In this document: piece by piece, positions 8,177-18,568 of the stretch
Layout of the letters: each line of letters starts with the position of its first letter
Numbering within the stretch: position 1 is the first letter of the stretch
Assembly (NCBI RefSeq): GCF_009909235.1
Contig: NZ_JAAAPO010000002.1
Coordinates: 620,001 to 684,000 of the forward strand
DNA: 64,000 bases
Origin: Novosphingobium ovatum
GTDB taxonomy: Bacteria > Pseudomonadota > Alphaproteobacteria > Sphingomonadales > Sphingomonadaceae
Direction: 5' to 3'
Notes under the pieces: model-generated
Told to the model about the DNA's origin: nothing
The model's database searches: none
What the model saw: the letters and a program-made list of their open reading frames with translations, nothing else
Translations under genes and position numbers: made by a program

Positions 8177-9415
8177 ATGATGCAGCTTTTCCTGTTCCGC
8201 ACTGCCGCCCGTGTCTGGCTGGCCAGCCTTGCCGCTGTGGCGCTGCTGTCCGCCCCCGTGATGGCCGCGCCCCGCCGCGCGCCCTTGCCCACCATCCTGA
8301 TCTCGATCGACGGGTTCCGGCCGGATTACCTCTCGCCCGCGCTGACGCCCAACCTGTGGGCGCTGGCGCACAGCGGCACGCAGGGGACGATGCGGCCCGC
8401 CTTCCCCAGCATCACCTTTCCCAACCACTGGACGCTGGTGACCGGGCTGCGGCCTGATCGGCACGGCGTGATCAATGGCGCGATGGCTGATCCCGCCCAT
8501 CCCGGCGCCATCTTTGGCAAAGGCAGCGAGGAGCCGTTCTGGTGGGAAGGCGCCGAGCCGATCTGGGCCGCCGCCGAGCGCGCGGGCATTCGCACCGGCA
8601 CGATGTTCTGGCCCGGCAGCAGCGTGGCCATCCATGGCCAGCGCCCCGCCAACTGGCAGGCCTATCACGCTGACATGCCCAATATGGCGCGGGCCGAAAC
8701 GGTGCTGGACTGGATGCGCCGCCCGGCCAGCATCCGGCCCCGTCTGGTGACGCTGTATTTTGGCGATGTGGATGTGGCCGGCCACCGCCACGGCCCGCAA
8801 TCAGCCCAAGTGCGCGATGCCATCACCAGTGTGGACGCCGCCATCGGCCATTTGCGCGCCGGTTTGCGCGCCATGGGCCGCAGCGCCAATCTGGTGGTGG
8901 TGTCCGATCACGGCATGGCGCCGGTCGATCCCGCGCGGGTGGTCTGGGCCAAGGATTACCTCAACCCCGCCGATTACCGTCTGGTCAGCTATGGCGGCAT
9001 TTATTTCTTCAACAACGTGCCGGGGCATGAAGCCGCACTGGCGCAACAGGTCGCGCGCTTTCCGGCGTTCATCCATTGCTGGCCCAAGGGCGATCTGCCC
9101 AAACGGTTTCATTATGGCCGCAACCCGCGCGTGCCGGACTGGCTGTGCCTGCCTGAACCGGGCGCGCGGATCATGGACGGCACCCCTGCCCACCCCAATG
9201 ACGGCGGCGACCATGGCTATGATCCCGACAGCCCCGACATGCGCGCGCTGTTCATCGCCACAGGGCCAGCGTTCCGGCGTGGCGGGCATTTGCCGGTGTT
9301 CGACAATGTTGATGTCGAGCCCTTGCTGCGCCGCCTGATCGGCCTGCCCCAACGCACCCCCGATCAGCGTGATGGCAGTGACGCGGTGTTTGCCTCGGTG
9401 CTGATGCGGCGCTAG
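8177..9415 (+). CDS. Exported alkaline-phosphatase-superfamily phosphodiesterase (NPP type)
   Basis: Secreted or periplasmic enzyme of the nucleotide pyrophosphatase/phosphodiesterase branch of the alkaline phosphatase superfamily. From ATG 8177 it has 412 residues with a signal peptide ending near AAPRRAP. Metal and catalytic residues are visible: Asp45 in SIDGFRPDYL, the nucleophile Thr80 in PSITFPNHWTLVTGLRPDRHG, then YFGDVDVAGHRHG, VVSDHGM and GGDHGYDPDSPDMRALFIATGP, together the two-zinc set of NPP enzymes. Likely hydrolyses phosphodiester or pyrophosphate bonds in nucleotides or phospholipid head groups; the substrate cannot be read from sequence. An in-frame ATG at 8180 is equally possible. 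Confidence 0.87.
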   Translation: MMQLFLFRTAARVWLASLAAVALLSAPVMAAPRRAPLPTILISIDGFRPDYLSPALTPNLWALAHSGTQGTMRPAFPSITFPNHWTLVTGLRPDRHGVINGAMADPAHPGAIFGKGSEEPFWWEGAEPIWAAAERAGIRTGTMFWPGSSVAIHGQRPANWQAYHADMPNMARAETVLDWMRRPASIRPRLVTLYFGDVDVAGHRHGPQSAQVRDAITSVDAAIGHLRAGLRAMGRSANLVVVSDHGMAPVDPARVVWAKDYLNPADYRLVSYGGIYFFNNVPGHEAALAQQVARFPAFIHCWPKGDLPKRFHYGRNPRVPDWLCLPEPGARIMDGTPAHPNDGGDHGYDPDSPDMRALFIATGPAFRRGGHLPVFDNVDVEPLLRRLIGLPQRTPDQRDGSDAVFASVLMRR

Positions 9416-9452
9416 GGGCAACGCAGCGTTTCTGCCCGCCGGAGCCTGCCCC

Positions 9453-10103
9453 TTGCCACCCTTTGCCCGCCCTGTTGCCGCCGTCAGCCTGCTATTGGTC
9501 CCCGCTGCCGTATCCGCCGCCACACAGGACACGCAGGCCTGGTTCAGCCAAAGCCTGACCGCGCCGATCGGCAACAGCAACACGCTGGTGGTCGAACTGG
9601 CCGAGCGGGCGCGCAGCGCGGCATCGGACGGTGACCTCTACCAATATCGCATTGGCGCTGATCACACCTTGGCCAAAGGCGTCTCGGCCGGGGTCAGCGT
9701 GGTCTATATCCACAGCAATACCAAAACCGAAACCCGCCTGATGCAGCAATTGGACCTGACGCGGGGGGCGTGGTCCTCACGCACAAGGCTGGAACAGCGC
9801 ATGACTGACGACAGCGCCATCACCGGATGGCGCCTGCGGCAAAGGGTGGAATGGCGCCTGCTGCTGGACCATGCCAAACACTGGACCCTGCGCGCCAATG
9901 CCGAGGGCTTCTTCACCCTCAACCGCATGACGCCCAGCGATCTGTTGGGGCTGTCGGCGCTGCGCACCCAGATCGGGGTGCAACGCCGGGTGGATGACCA
10001 TCTGCGGCTGCAATTGTCATGGCTGCGGCACCAGAACTTCCGCCCTGCCCGCGCCGACAGCATCGCCAACGCGCCATGGCTGACGCTTAACTACAGCATG
10101 TAA
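9453..10103 (+). CDS. DUF2490 family probable outer-membrane protein
   Basis: 216-residue protein with a short signal peptide (PVAAVSLLLVPAAVSAA). The mature part is rich in alternating hydrophobic and polar residues, with WFSQSLTAPIGN, YQYRIGADHTLAKGVSAGVSVVYI and RTRLEQRM, and ends in a terminal aromatic/hydrophobic strand (WLTLNYSM). This matches DUF2490-type small beta-barrel predictions. The start is a TTG at 9453 with GGAG eight bases upstream; no ATG or GTG fits the signal peptide. Its stop lies 2 nt from the mutL stop on the opposite strand. Function unknown. Confidence 0.7.
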   Translation: MPPFARPVAAVSLLLVPAAVSAATQDTQAWFSQSLTAPIGNSNTLVVELAERARSAASDGDLYQYRIGADHTLAKGVSAGVSVVYIHSNTKTETRLMQQLDLTRGAWSSRTRLEQRMTDDSAITGWRLRQRVEWRLLLDHAKHWTLRANAEGFFTLNRMTPSDLLGLSALRTQIGVQRRVDDHLRLQLSWLRHQNFRPARADSIANAPWLTLNYSM

Positions 10104-10105
10104 CG

Positions 10106-11992
10106 CTATTTCCGGCCAAACAGCTTTTCAATGTCGCCATGGGCCAGCTTGATCCAGGTCGGGCGACCATGGTTGCATTGGCCCGAATGGGGCGTCACCT
10201 CCATCTCGCGCAGCAGGGCGTTCATTTCGGCCACCGACAGCGCCCGGCCCGAACGCACGCTGCCGTGACAGGCCATGGTGGCCAGCACATGGTCGATCCG
10301 TTCGGCCAGTAACAACGCGGCACCATTGGCCGCCAGATCATCGGCCACATCGCGCACCAGCGCCTGAATATCACCCTTGCCCAGCACCGCCGGGACGGCG
10401 CGCACCAGCATCGCACAGGGGCCAAACCGCTCCAGCCCCAGCCCGAACTGGCCCAGCACCTGCGCCGCCTCCTCCAGCCGGTCGCAAGCCGGTTCGTCCA
10501 GTTCGACAACTTCGGGCAGCAACAGCGCCTGCGCGCGCGCCACCGTGTCGCCCATGCCCCCCGCGCGCAGCCGTTCCAGCACGATGCGTTCATGCGCGGC
10601 GTGCGCGTCGACGATCACCAGCCCATCCTGCGCCTCGGCAATGATATAGGTGGCAGCCACCTGCCCCCGCGCCACGCCCATAGGGTGGGCGATTGGGTCT
10701 GGGATCTCACCCTCGGCCGCCTCGGCACGGGCCATGGGTGCGGGTTCGCCGCCGGCCTGGGGGGAAAGCTGGGCCGCCTCATAACCACGCCACGCGGCCC
10801 CCGCCTCGTTCAGCCGGGGCGCGGTGTAAGCAGGAGTCGGCGCATATTGCCGCGCGAACAGGCTGGACAATGCGGGCGCGGGCGCAGGCGCTTGCGCGAC
10901 CGGCTCGACCTGCCAATTGGCCATGGCATCGGCGGCGGGCGATTGGGCGGACTTGCGCCCCCCGCTGTCCAGCGCATGGCGCAAGCCCGAGACGATAAAG
11001 CCCCGGATCAACGCCGGATCGCGAAAGCGCACCTCGGTTTTGGCGGGGTGGACATTCACGTCCACCTCGGACGGCGGCAGGTCCAGAAACAGCGCCAGCA
11101 CCGCGTGCCGGTCCCGCGCCAGCATCTCGGCATAGGCGCCGCGCACCGCGCCGACCAACAGCTTGTCCTTGACCGGGCGGCCATTGACGAACAGGTACTG
11201 ATGATCGGCCACGCCCCGGTTGAATGTCGGCAGCCCGGCCACACCTGTCAGGCGCAAAGGCCCCTCGGGCAAGGGGCGCTCCAGATCGATCACCACGCCA
11301 TCATCGGCCAATTCGCGCGCGACGATGCGGGCCACGCGCTGCGGCGCGCTTTCCCCCGGCTGCACCGCCAGCACGCGGCGGCCATCCTGTTCCAGCACAA
11401 ACCCGACATCGGGCCGCGCCATCGCCAGACGCCGCACCACATCCAGACAGGCGGCATATTCGCTGCGGGCCGAGCGCAGGAATTTGCGCCGGGCGGGCAC
11501 GCGGCCAAACAGGTTCTCGACGCGAATGCGGGTGCCGGGCGGCAGTGCGGCGGGGCCTTCCTCCACCACCTCGCCATGATCGACCACGCGGCGCCATCCG
11601 CTGTCCGCGCCCCGCACCCGGCTTTCGATCGTCAGGCGGGCGACACTGGCGATCGAGGGCAAGGCCTCACCGCGAAAGCCCAGCGTCATCACCTGCTCGA
11701 TATTCTCATCCGGCAATTTTGACGTGGCATGCCGCTCCAGCGCCAGCGCCATCTGTTGTGGCGACATGGCACAACCATCGTCCACCACCTCAATCGCGTG
11801 CAGCCCGCCATCGGACAGGCGCACGGTGATCTGGGTCGAACGCGCGTCGATGGCGTTTTCGACCAGCTCCTTCAAGGCGCTGGCGGGCCGTTCGACCACT
11901 TCGCCCGCCGCGATGCGGTTGATCAATGCATCGGGCAGCCGCCGGATCACCGGGGGCGGCGGCGCGGACATCAAGAGGTCGGATTGGCTCAT
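10106..11992 (-). CDS. mutL: DNA mismatch repair protein MutL
   Basis: Mismatch-repair matchmaker of the GHKL ATPase family. The 628 residues contain the N-terminal ATPase motifs (LINRIAAGEVVERPASALKE, ENAIDARS, VDDGCAMSP, TLGFRGEALPSI), the transducer domain (FVNGRPVKDKLL, VDVNVHPAKTEVRF) and a C-terminal dimerisation domain ending near GQCNHGRPTWIKL. The segment DAHAAHERIVLE resembles the endonuclease motif DQHA-x2-E-x4-E with Ala for Gln, fitting an organism lacking the Dam/MutH system. A second Met at residue 8 (11971) is an alternative start. Divergent from mreB, convergent with the DUF2490 gene. Confidence 0.96.
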   Translation of the reverse strand: MSQSDLLMSAPPPPVIRRLPDALINRIAAGEVVERPASALKELVENAIDARSTQITVRLSDGGLHAIEVVDDGCAMSPQQMALALERHATSKLPDENIEQVMTLGFRGEALPSIASVARLTIESRVRGADSGWRRVVDHGEVVEEGPAALPPGTRIRVENLFGRVPARRKFLRSARSEYAACLDVVRRLAMARPDVGFVLEQDGRRVLAVQPGESAPQRVARIVARELADDGVVIDLERPLPEGPLRLTGVAGLPTFNRGVADHQYLFVNGRPVKDKLLVGAVRGAYAEMLARDRHAVLALFLDLPPSEVDVNVHPAKTEVRFRDPALIRGFIVSGLRHALDSGGRKSAQSPAADAMANWQVEPVAQAPAPAPALSSLFARQYAPTPAYTAPRLNEAGAAWRGYEAAQLSPQAGGEPAPMARAEAAEGEIPDPIAHPMGVARGQVAATYIIAEAQDGLVIVDAHAAHERIVLERLRAGGMGDTVARAQALLLPEVVELDEPACDRLEEAAQVLGQFGLGLERFGPCAMLVRAVPAVLGKGDIQALVRDVADDLAANGAALLLAERIDHVLATMACHGSVRSGRALSVAEMNALLREMEVTPHSGQCNHGRPTWIKLAHGDIEKLFGRK

Positions 11993-13338
<1,346 letters not shown>

Positions 13339-13473
13339 CGGGCCGGGCGTGGCGCGGCCCTGTGACGGGGCCGCCCGCGCCATGACTGAACGTGAATGAC
13401 GTGACCAATGCCCCGGTGGGGGGCGACAGGCAGGTGGCCTGACGCCGGGGCAAGAACAAGGAAGACCGGCAGC

Positions 13474-14376
13474 ATGGCTCCGCCAGGCAACCGGCGCACC
13501 GGATATTCGCGCCGGGCGCAGTACAACACGTTCTTTGCCTATGTCGCCGGGGTGGTGGGCATCCTGGCGGGGGGCTTTTTTCTGATCGGTTCGATCGCCA
13601 GTCCGGCCAGCTATGAGGGCCTGCGCAGTCTGGCCAGCGACGCCACCGCGCCGGTGATGCGGCTGGTGACGGGCGGGCGCTCGGCGGCCAGCGGGGCGTG
13701 GAACGATGTATCGGGCTATGCCGCATCGGGCGCCGAAGTGGCGCGTTTGCGCCGAGAGGTGCAACTGGCCCGTGTCGCGGCCATTCAGGCACAGGCTCAG
13801 GCCGACGAAAACCGCCGATTGAAGGCGCTGCTGCAATTGCACGACGAGGCGCCCCGCCCGGTTACCAATGCGTGGCTGATCGCGGGCAGCAACAGTTCGA
13901 CCCGCCGTTTCGCCACGATTTCGGCCGGGCGCGCACAGGGTGTGCAGCCGGGGATGCCGGTGCGCTCACCCATCGGGCTGGTCGGCCGCGTGCTGGAAGT
14001 GGGCCACCACAGCGCCCGCATCCTGTTGATCACCGACACCGAAAGCGTGGTGCCCGTGCGCCGCGCCAGCGATGGCCTGCCCGGTTTTGCCACCGGCCGC
14101 GCCGATGGCACGGTGCAGTTGCGGCTGATCACGCTGGGCGTCAATCCGCTGCGGCCGGGCGATACGTTTGTCACATCGGGGTCTGGCGGGATCTATTGGC
14201 CCGGCACGCCGATCGCGGTGGTCAGCACGCTGACCCGCGATGGCGCGATCGCCCACGTGCTGTCGGCGCCCGCCGCCAGTGAAATGGTGGTGGTGCAGCC
14301 CGCATGGCAGCCCACCGCCGACGACAGCCTGCCGCCGCCTGCCAACACCACCCCTGCGGACAAGCGCAAACCGTGA
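13474..14376 (+). CDS. mreC: Rod-shape-determining protein MreC
   Basis: Bitopic membrane protein that links MreB to the periplasmic PBP2-RodA synthase. From ATG 13474 (AAGGAAGA Shine-Dalgarno at 13458-13465) it has 300 residues. There is one transmembrane segment (TFFAYVAGVVGILAGGFFLIGS, about 18-39), a coiled-coil stretch (EVARLRREVQLARVAAIQAQAQADENRRLKALL in two halves, about 89-121), then the beta-rich MreC core with GRAQGVQPGMPV, GLVGRVLEVGHHSARILLITD and LITLGVNPLRPGDTFVTSGSGG. A Pro-rich tail follows. The frame is open upstream to 13408, but the ribosome site supports the later start. Confidence 0.95.
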   Translation: MAPPGNRRTGYSRRAQYNTFFAYVAGVVGILAGGFFLIGSIASPASYEGLRSLASDATAPVMRLVTGGRSAASGAWNDVSGYAASGAEVARLRREVQLARVAAIQAQAQADENRRLKALLQLHDEAPRPVTNAWLIAGSNSSTRRFATISAGRAQGVQPGMPVRSPIGLVGRVLEVGHHSARILLITDTESVVPVRRASDGLPGFATGRADGTVQLRLITLGVNPLRPGDTFVTSGSGGIYWPGTPIAVVSTLTRDGAIAHVLSAPAASEMVVVQPAWQPTADDSLPPPANTTPADKRKP

Positions 14377-14386
14377 GCCGACAGCC

Positions 14387-14941
14387 ATGAGCCAGCGCCT
14401 CTCCCGCCGTCTGGCCCAACCCATCGCCCGCACCATCAGCCGCGCGCCTTCGCCCGTGGTGGCCTATGTCGCGCCCTGGCTGGCGGTGATGCTGGGCTCG
14501 GTTCTGCCCAGCCTGCCCTATGTGGGCGTCACACCGATGTTTCCGCCGCTGGGCTTTCTGGTGCTGTTGTCGTGGCGGCAATTGCGCCCCGGACTGATGC
14601 CGGTTTGGGCCGGATTTCCGCTGGGCCTGTTTGACGACCTGTTTTCGGGCCAGCCATTTGGCAGCGCGATCCTGTTGTGGTCGGCCACGATGCTGGCGCT
14701 CGACATTATCGAGGCGCGCTTTCCATGGCGCAACTTTCTGGTCGACTGGATGGTGGCCAGTTGCATGATCGTCGCCTGCATCCTGTTGCAGGTGCTGATT
14801 GCCAACCATGCCGGCGGGGCGACCCCGGTGGTGCTGGTGGTGCCGCAAATCCTGCTGTCGGTAGCGGTCTATCCGATGGTGGGGCGCGCCGTGGGCCGGC
14901 TGGATAGCTGGCGTTTGATCCGATACCGGGTGATCGGCTGA
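14387..14941 (+). CDS. mreD: Rod-shape-determining protein MreD
   Basis: Integral membrane component of the elongasome. From ATG 14387 the product has 184 residues with about five hydrophobic segments (for example PWLAVMLGSVLPSL, FPPLGFLVLLSW, GFPLGLFDDLFSGQPFGS, WMVASCMIVACILLQVLIA, VVLVVPQILLSVAVYPMV). The LGLFDDLFSGQPFG stretch is the most conserved part of MreD. It starts 10 nt after mreC ends, and its TGA overlaps the mrdA ATG by one base (TGATG). The upstream open frame from 14240 is inside mreC in another frame and was not used. Confidence 0.92.
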   Translation: MSQRLSRRLAQPIARTISRAPSPVVAYVAPWLAVMLGSVLPSLPYVGVTPMFPPLGFLVLLSWRQLRPGLMPVWAGFPLGLFDDLFSGQPFGSAILLWSATMLALDIIEARFPWRNFLVDWMVASCMIVACILLQVLIANHAGGATPVVLVVPQILLSVAVYPMVGRAVGRLDSWRLIRYRVIG

Positions 14942-17019
14942 TGGCCAAGACGACGACACCGGGCACACTGCGCAACAGTTTTGACCGGCGCAGCATTCTG
15001 GTGGGCAGCATTCAGGGCGGGATCGGCGTGCTGTTGGCGGCGCGCATGACCTATATCGCCGTGGCCGAAAACCAGCATTACGTGACCATGGCGGAAAGCA
15101 ACCGGGTGAACCTGTCGCTGATCCCGCCGCGCCGGGGCTGGATTTTGGACCGCAACGGGCAGCCTTTGGCCTCGAACCGCGCCGATTTCCGCGTCGACAT
15201 CATCCCGGACAAACTGACCGACAAGGACACCGCCGTCGCCACGCTGGCCGATGTGCTGGGCCTGTCCGACATTGACCGGCAGGATCTGAACGACCGGCTG
15301 GAAAAGGCCAGCGGTTTTCAGCCGGTCGAGGTGGCCGCCCATCTGGAATGGGAAAAGTTTGCCGCGCTCTCGGTGCGCATGCCCGATATGCCCGGCGTGG
15401 TGCCCCAGCGCAGCTTTTCGCGCTTTTACCCGACGGGGCCGTGCGTGGGCCATCTGATCGGCTATGTCGGCGCGGCCAACGCCAAGGATTACGAAAACGA
15501 GAAGAACCCCCTGCTGGTGACGCCGGGGTTCAAGATCGGCAAGGACGGGCTGGAAAAGAAGTTCGACCTGCAATTGCGCGGCGTGCCGGGCGCGCGCCGG
15601 GCCGAAGTGACGGCCAGTGGCAAATTCGTGCGCGATCTGGACACGCGTGAGGATGTGCCCGGCGCGCCGATCAAGCTGACGATTGATGCCGCGTTGCAGG
15701 AATATGTCGCCCGCCGCATCGGCACGGAAAGCGGCGCCTGCGTGGTGATGGACGTGCAGTCGGGAGACATTCTCGCCTTTGCCTCGATGCCCAGTTTCGA
15801 CCCCAACAGTTTCACCGACGGGGTGGGCCGCGTCGAATGGAAAATGCTGGCCGAGGACGATCACCTGCCCTTGCGCAACAAGATCATCCACGGGTTGTAC
15901 CCCCCCGGATCGACGGTCAAACCGGCCGTGGCGCTGGCTTTTCTGGAAGCCGGGCTGGACCCGCATGCCAGCGTCTATTGCGGCGGCGGTTTGCAGGTGG
16001 GCAACCGCGTGTTCCACTGCTGGGAACGGCGCGGCCACGGACAGACCGACATGGCCAAGGGCATCTATCAGTCCTGTGACGTCTATTTCTATCATTTCGC
16101 CCAGAAAATCGGCACCGAGAAGATCGCCCAGTTGATGAAGCGCATGGGCTGGGGTCAGAAATTCGACCTGCCCTTTGCCAGCCAGTCCTATGGCACGGTG
16201 CCAGACCCGGCGTGGAAACAGCGCAAATACAAGAAGGATTGGGCCGTGTATGACACGGTCAACGCCACCATTGGTCAGGGCTATATGCTGGTCAATCCGC
16301 TGCAACAGGCGGTGGTGGCCAGTCGCATCGCCAGCGGCAACAATGTGCAACCGCGCCTGATCCTGGACGGACACAAGCCGCAGGCGCAAACGCTGGGCAT
16401 TTCCAAGGAACATCTGGACATTGTCCGCAGCGCCATGAACGAGGTGGTGAACGGGCGCGGCACCGCCGGGCGGGCCAAGCTGCCGCTCGATGGCATCCAG
16501 ATGGCGGGCAAGACCGGCACCGCACAGGTGGTGGGCCTGAACATCGGCAATGGCAAGGGCGGCATGTGGAAGCACCGCGACCACGGCCATTTCATCGCCT
16601 TTGCCCCATTTGACAACCCGCGCTATGCCTGCGCCGTGCTGATCGAGCATGGCGGCGGGTCAAGTGCGGCCTATCCGATCGCGCGCGATGTGATGACATT
16701 CCTGTTCGACCCGCAAAAGGCGTGGGACGCGCTGTTGCCGATGGAAAACGGCTGGGGCGGCACGCCGCAACAGCGGATGGCGGCCAAATACCGCAGCTAT
16801 GCCGAAAAATACGGCGTCTCCGCACCCAAGGCAGAGGATGCCGAGGCGGCGCTGGGCCGACAGGAAGAGGAACAGGGCAACCCGCAGCCGATCCAGTCGG
16901 GCGCGGCCAGCCCCGCCCCCGAACCCGTCGCCGAAGCGCCCGCCCCTGCCGCCGCCGCCCCGCCGCCTGCGCCGTCTGCGCCGTCTGCCCCCCCCGCCCC
17001 GCATGGAGCGCCGGAATGA
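14941..17019 (+). CDS. mrdA: Penicillin-binding protein 2, peptidoglycan transpeptidase
   Basis: Class B PBP of the elongasome: a membrane-anchored DD-transpeptidase that crosslinks glycan strands made by RodA. 692 residues with one N-terminal transmembrane segment (ILVGSIQGGIGVLLAARMTY), the pedestal domain starting RRGWILDRNGQPLASNRADFRVDI, and the transpeptidase motifs S324-T-V-K327, S378-C-D and K524-T-G-T527. The last 60 or so residues are Ala/Pro-rich (from about 17 codons after GRQEEEQGNPQP) and probably disordered. It overlaps mreD by one base and rodA by four (ATGA). Confidence 0.97.
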   Translation: MAKTTTPGTLRNSFDRRSILVGSIQGGIGVLLAARMTYIAVAENQHYVTMAESNRVNLSLIPPRRGWILDRNGQPLASNRADFRVDIIPDKLTDKDTAVATLADVLGLSDIDRQDLNDRLEKASGFQPVEVAAHLEWEKFAALSVRMPDMPGVVPQRSFSRFYPTGPCVGHLIGYVGAANAKDYENEKNPLLVTPGFKIGKDGLEKKFDLQLRGVPGARRAEVTASGKFVRDLDTREDVPGAPIKLTIDAALQEYVARRIGTESGACVVMDVQSGDILAFASMPSFDPNSFTDGVGRVEWKMLAEDDHLPLRNKIIHGLYPPGSTVKPAVALAFLEAGLDPHASVYCGGGLQVGNRVFHCWERRGHGQTDMAKGIYQSCDVYFYHFAQKIGTEKIAQLMKRMGWGQKFDLPFASQSYGTVPDPAWKQRKYKKDWAVYDTVNATIGQGYMLVNPLQQAVVASRIASGNNVQPRLILDGHKPQAQTLGISKEHLDIVRSAMNEVVNGRGTAGRAKLPLDGIQMAGKTGTAQVVGLNIGNGKGGMWKHRDHGHFIAFAPFDNPRYACAVLIEHGGGSSAAYPIARDVMTFLFDPQKAWDALLPMENGWGGTPQQRMAAKYRSYAEKYGVSAPKAEDAEAALGRQEEEQGNPQPIQSGAASPAPEPVAEAPAPAAAAPPPAPSAPSAPPAPHGAPE

Positions 17020-18134
17020 GCCTGAACGGACCCTCGATCATTCCCGCCCCGCTGCGCAGCCTGCCATGGGGCATGCTGGCGCCGCTGACGCTGCTGGTGT
17101 TCTTTGGCGCGACGGTGCTCTATTCGGCAGCCGGTGGGCGGCTGGGGCCATATGCGGTTCGCCATGTGCTGAATTTCGTGGTGTTTCTGGGCCTTGCGAT
17201 CTTTCTCTCGCGTCAGCCACAGCACCGCTTCCGTCAGGCGGCCTATCCACTCTACGGCATTCTGGTGTTCCTGCTGGTGCTGGTCGAGGCGGTGGGCAAG
17301 GTTGGTGGCGGCAGCCAGCGCTGGCTCAATCTGGGCTTCATGCAGTTGCAGCCTTCCGAACTGATGAAGCCGGGGATCGTGCTGGTGATGGCAACGTTCT
17401 TTGCCGGGCTGCCGCCGACGATGACGCGCGGTTGGCGCGCGCTGGTTGCGCCCGCACTGTTGCTGGGCCTGCCGGCGGGGCTGGTGATCATCCAGCCCGA
17501 TCTGGGCACGGGTCTGGCGATCTGCTTTGGCGCGACGGTGGTGATCTTCATGGCGGGCGTGCCGCTGTGGTGGTTCATCAGTGGCGGGATCGCCGCCGCC
17601 ATTGCCGCGCCGCTGGCGTTCTTTTTCGCGCTGCATGACTATCAGCGCAACCGCGTGCTGGTGTTCCTTGACCCGGAAGCCGACATGCTGGGCACCGGCT
17701 ATCACATCACCCAATCGAAAATCGCCATTGGTTCGGGCGGCTTCTTTGGCAAGGGGCTGGGCAATGGCAGCCAGAGCCATCTGAACTACCTGCCCGAATC
17801 GCACACCGACTTTGCCTTTGCCACCATGGCCGAAGAATGGGGCATGATGGGCGGATTGTTCATTCTGGCGGTGTTCTTTGGCGTGCTGTTCCGCTGGGGC
17901 ATGGGGGTGGCGCGCCGCGCGCCCGATCGCTTCAGCCAGTTGCTGGCGGCGGGGATGACCTGCACCGTGTTTTTCTATGTCGCGATCAACATGTCGATGG
18001 TGATGGGCCTGGCCCCGGTGGTGGGCATTCCCCTGCCCTTTATCAGCCACGGCGGGTCATCGATGATGACCAACATGATCTGCATCGGCGCGATCATGGC
18101 GGTGGACCGCTGGACGCGCTTTAGCCCCCATTGA
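17016..18134 (+). CDS. rodA: Peptidoglycan glycosyltransferase RodA (SEDS family)
   Basis: Polytopic SEDS glycosyltransferase that polymerises lipid II in complex with PBP2. From ATG 17016, which overlaps the mrdA stop, the product has 372 residues and about ten transmembrane segments. SEDS hallmarks are GGSQRWLNLGFMQLQPSELMKPG, IIQPDLGTGLAI, the periplasmic loop around YQRNRVLVFLDPEADMLGTGYHITQSKIAIGSGG with GNGSQSHLNYLPESHTDFAFA, and the C-terminal GIPLPFISHGGSSMMTNM. Last gene of the mre-mrd operon; no strong terminator is visible before the tRNA genes. Confidence 0.97.
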   Translation: MSLNGPSIIPAPLRSLPWGMLAPLTLLVFFGATVLYSAAGGRLGPYAVRHVLNFVVFLGLAIFLSRQPQHRFRQAAYPLYGILVFLLVLVEAVGKVGGGSQRWLNLGFMQLQPSELMKPGIVLVMATFFAGLPPTMTRGWRALVAPALLLGLPAGLVIIQPDLGTGLAICFGATVVIFMAGVPLWWFISGGIAAAIAAPLAFFFALHDYQRNRVLVFLDPEADMLGTGYHITQSKIAIGSGGFFGKGLGNGSQSHLNYLPESHTDFAFATMAEEWGMMGGLFILAVFFGVLFRWGMGVARRAPDRFSQLLAAGMTCTVFFYVAINMSMVMGLAPVVGIPLPFISHGGSSMMTNMICIGAIMAVDRWTRFSPH

Positions 18135-18301
18135 GGCGGGGAGCGCGGGCGGCCCACAGCACCCCCGCGTGTGACGTTGAAAGACAATGCGAAATTTTTT
18201 GAAAAAACCACGACGAATCACTTGCGCCCCTTCGAACAATCGTTAAAGGGGGCGCTCCCGGCAGGCGGCGCTGACCAAGGCGCCGCACCAGATGGTGGGA
18301 T

Positions 18302-18377
<76 letters not shown>

Positions 18378-18423
18378 AACCACACTGCCTTGGCAGGTTC
18401 GCCCTGCCCCATGCAAGATGCGT

Positions 18424-18499
<76 letters not shown>

Positions 18500-18568
18500 A
18501 TCTTCCTCCCCACAGCTTGATCGCCACCCGCGCTTTTCAATGCGGCCTCGCGGCTGTATCGCACTGGC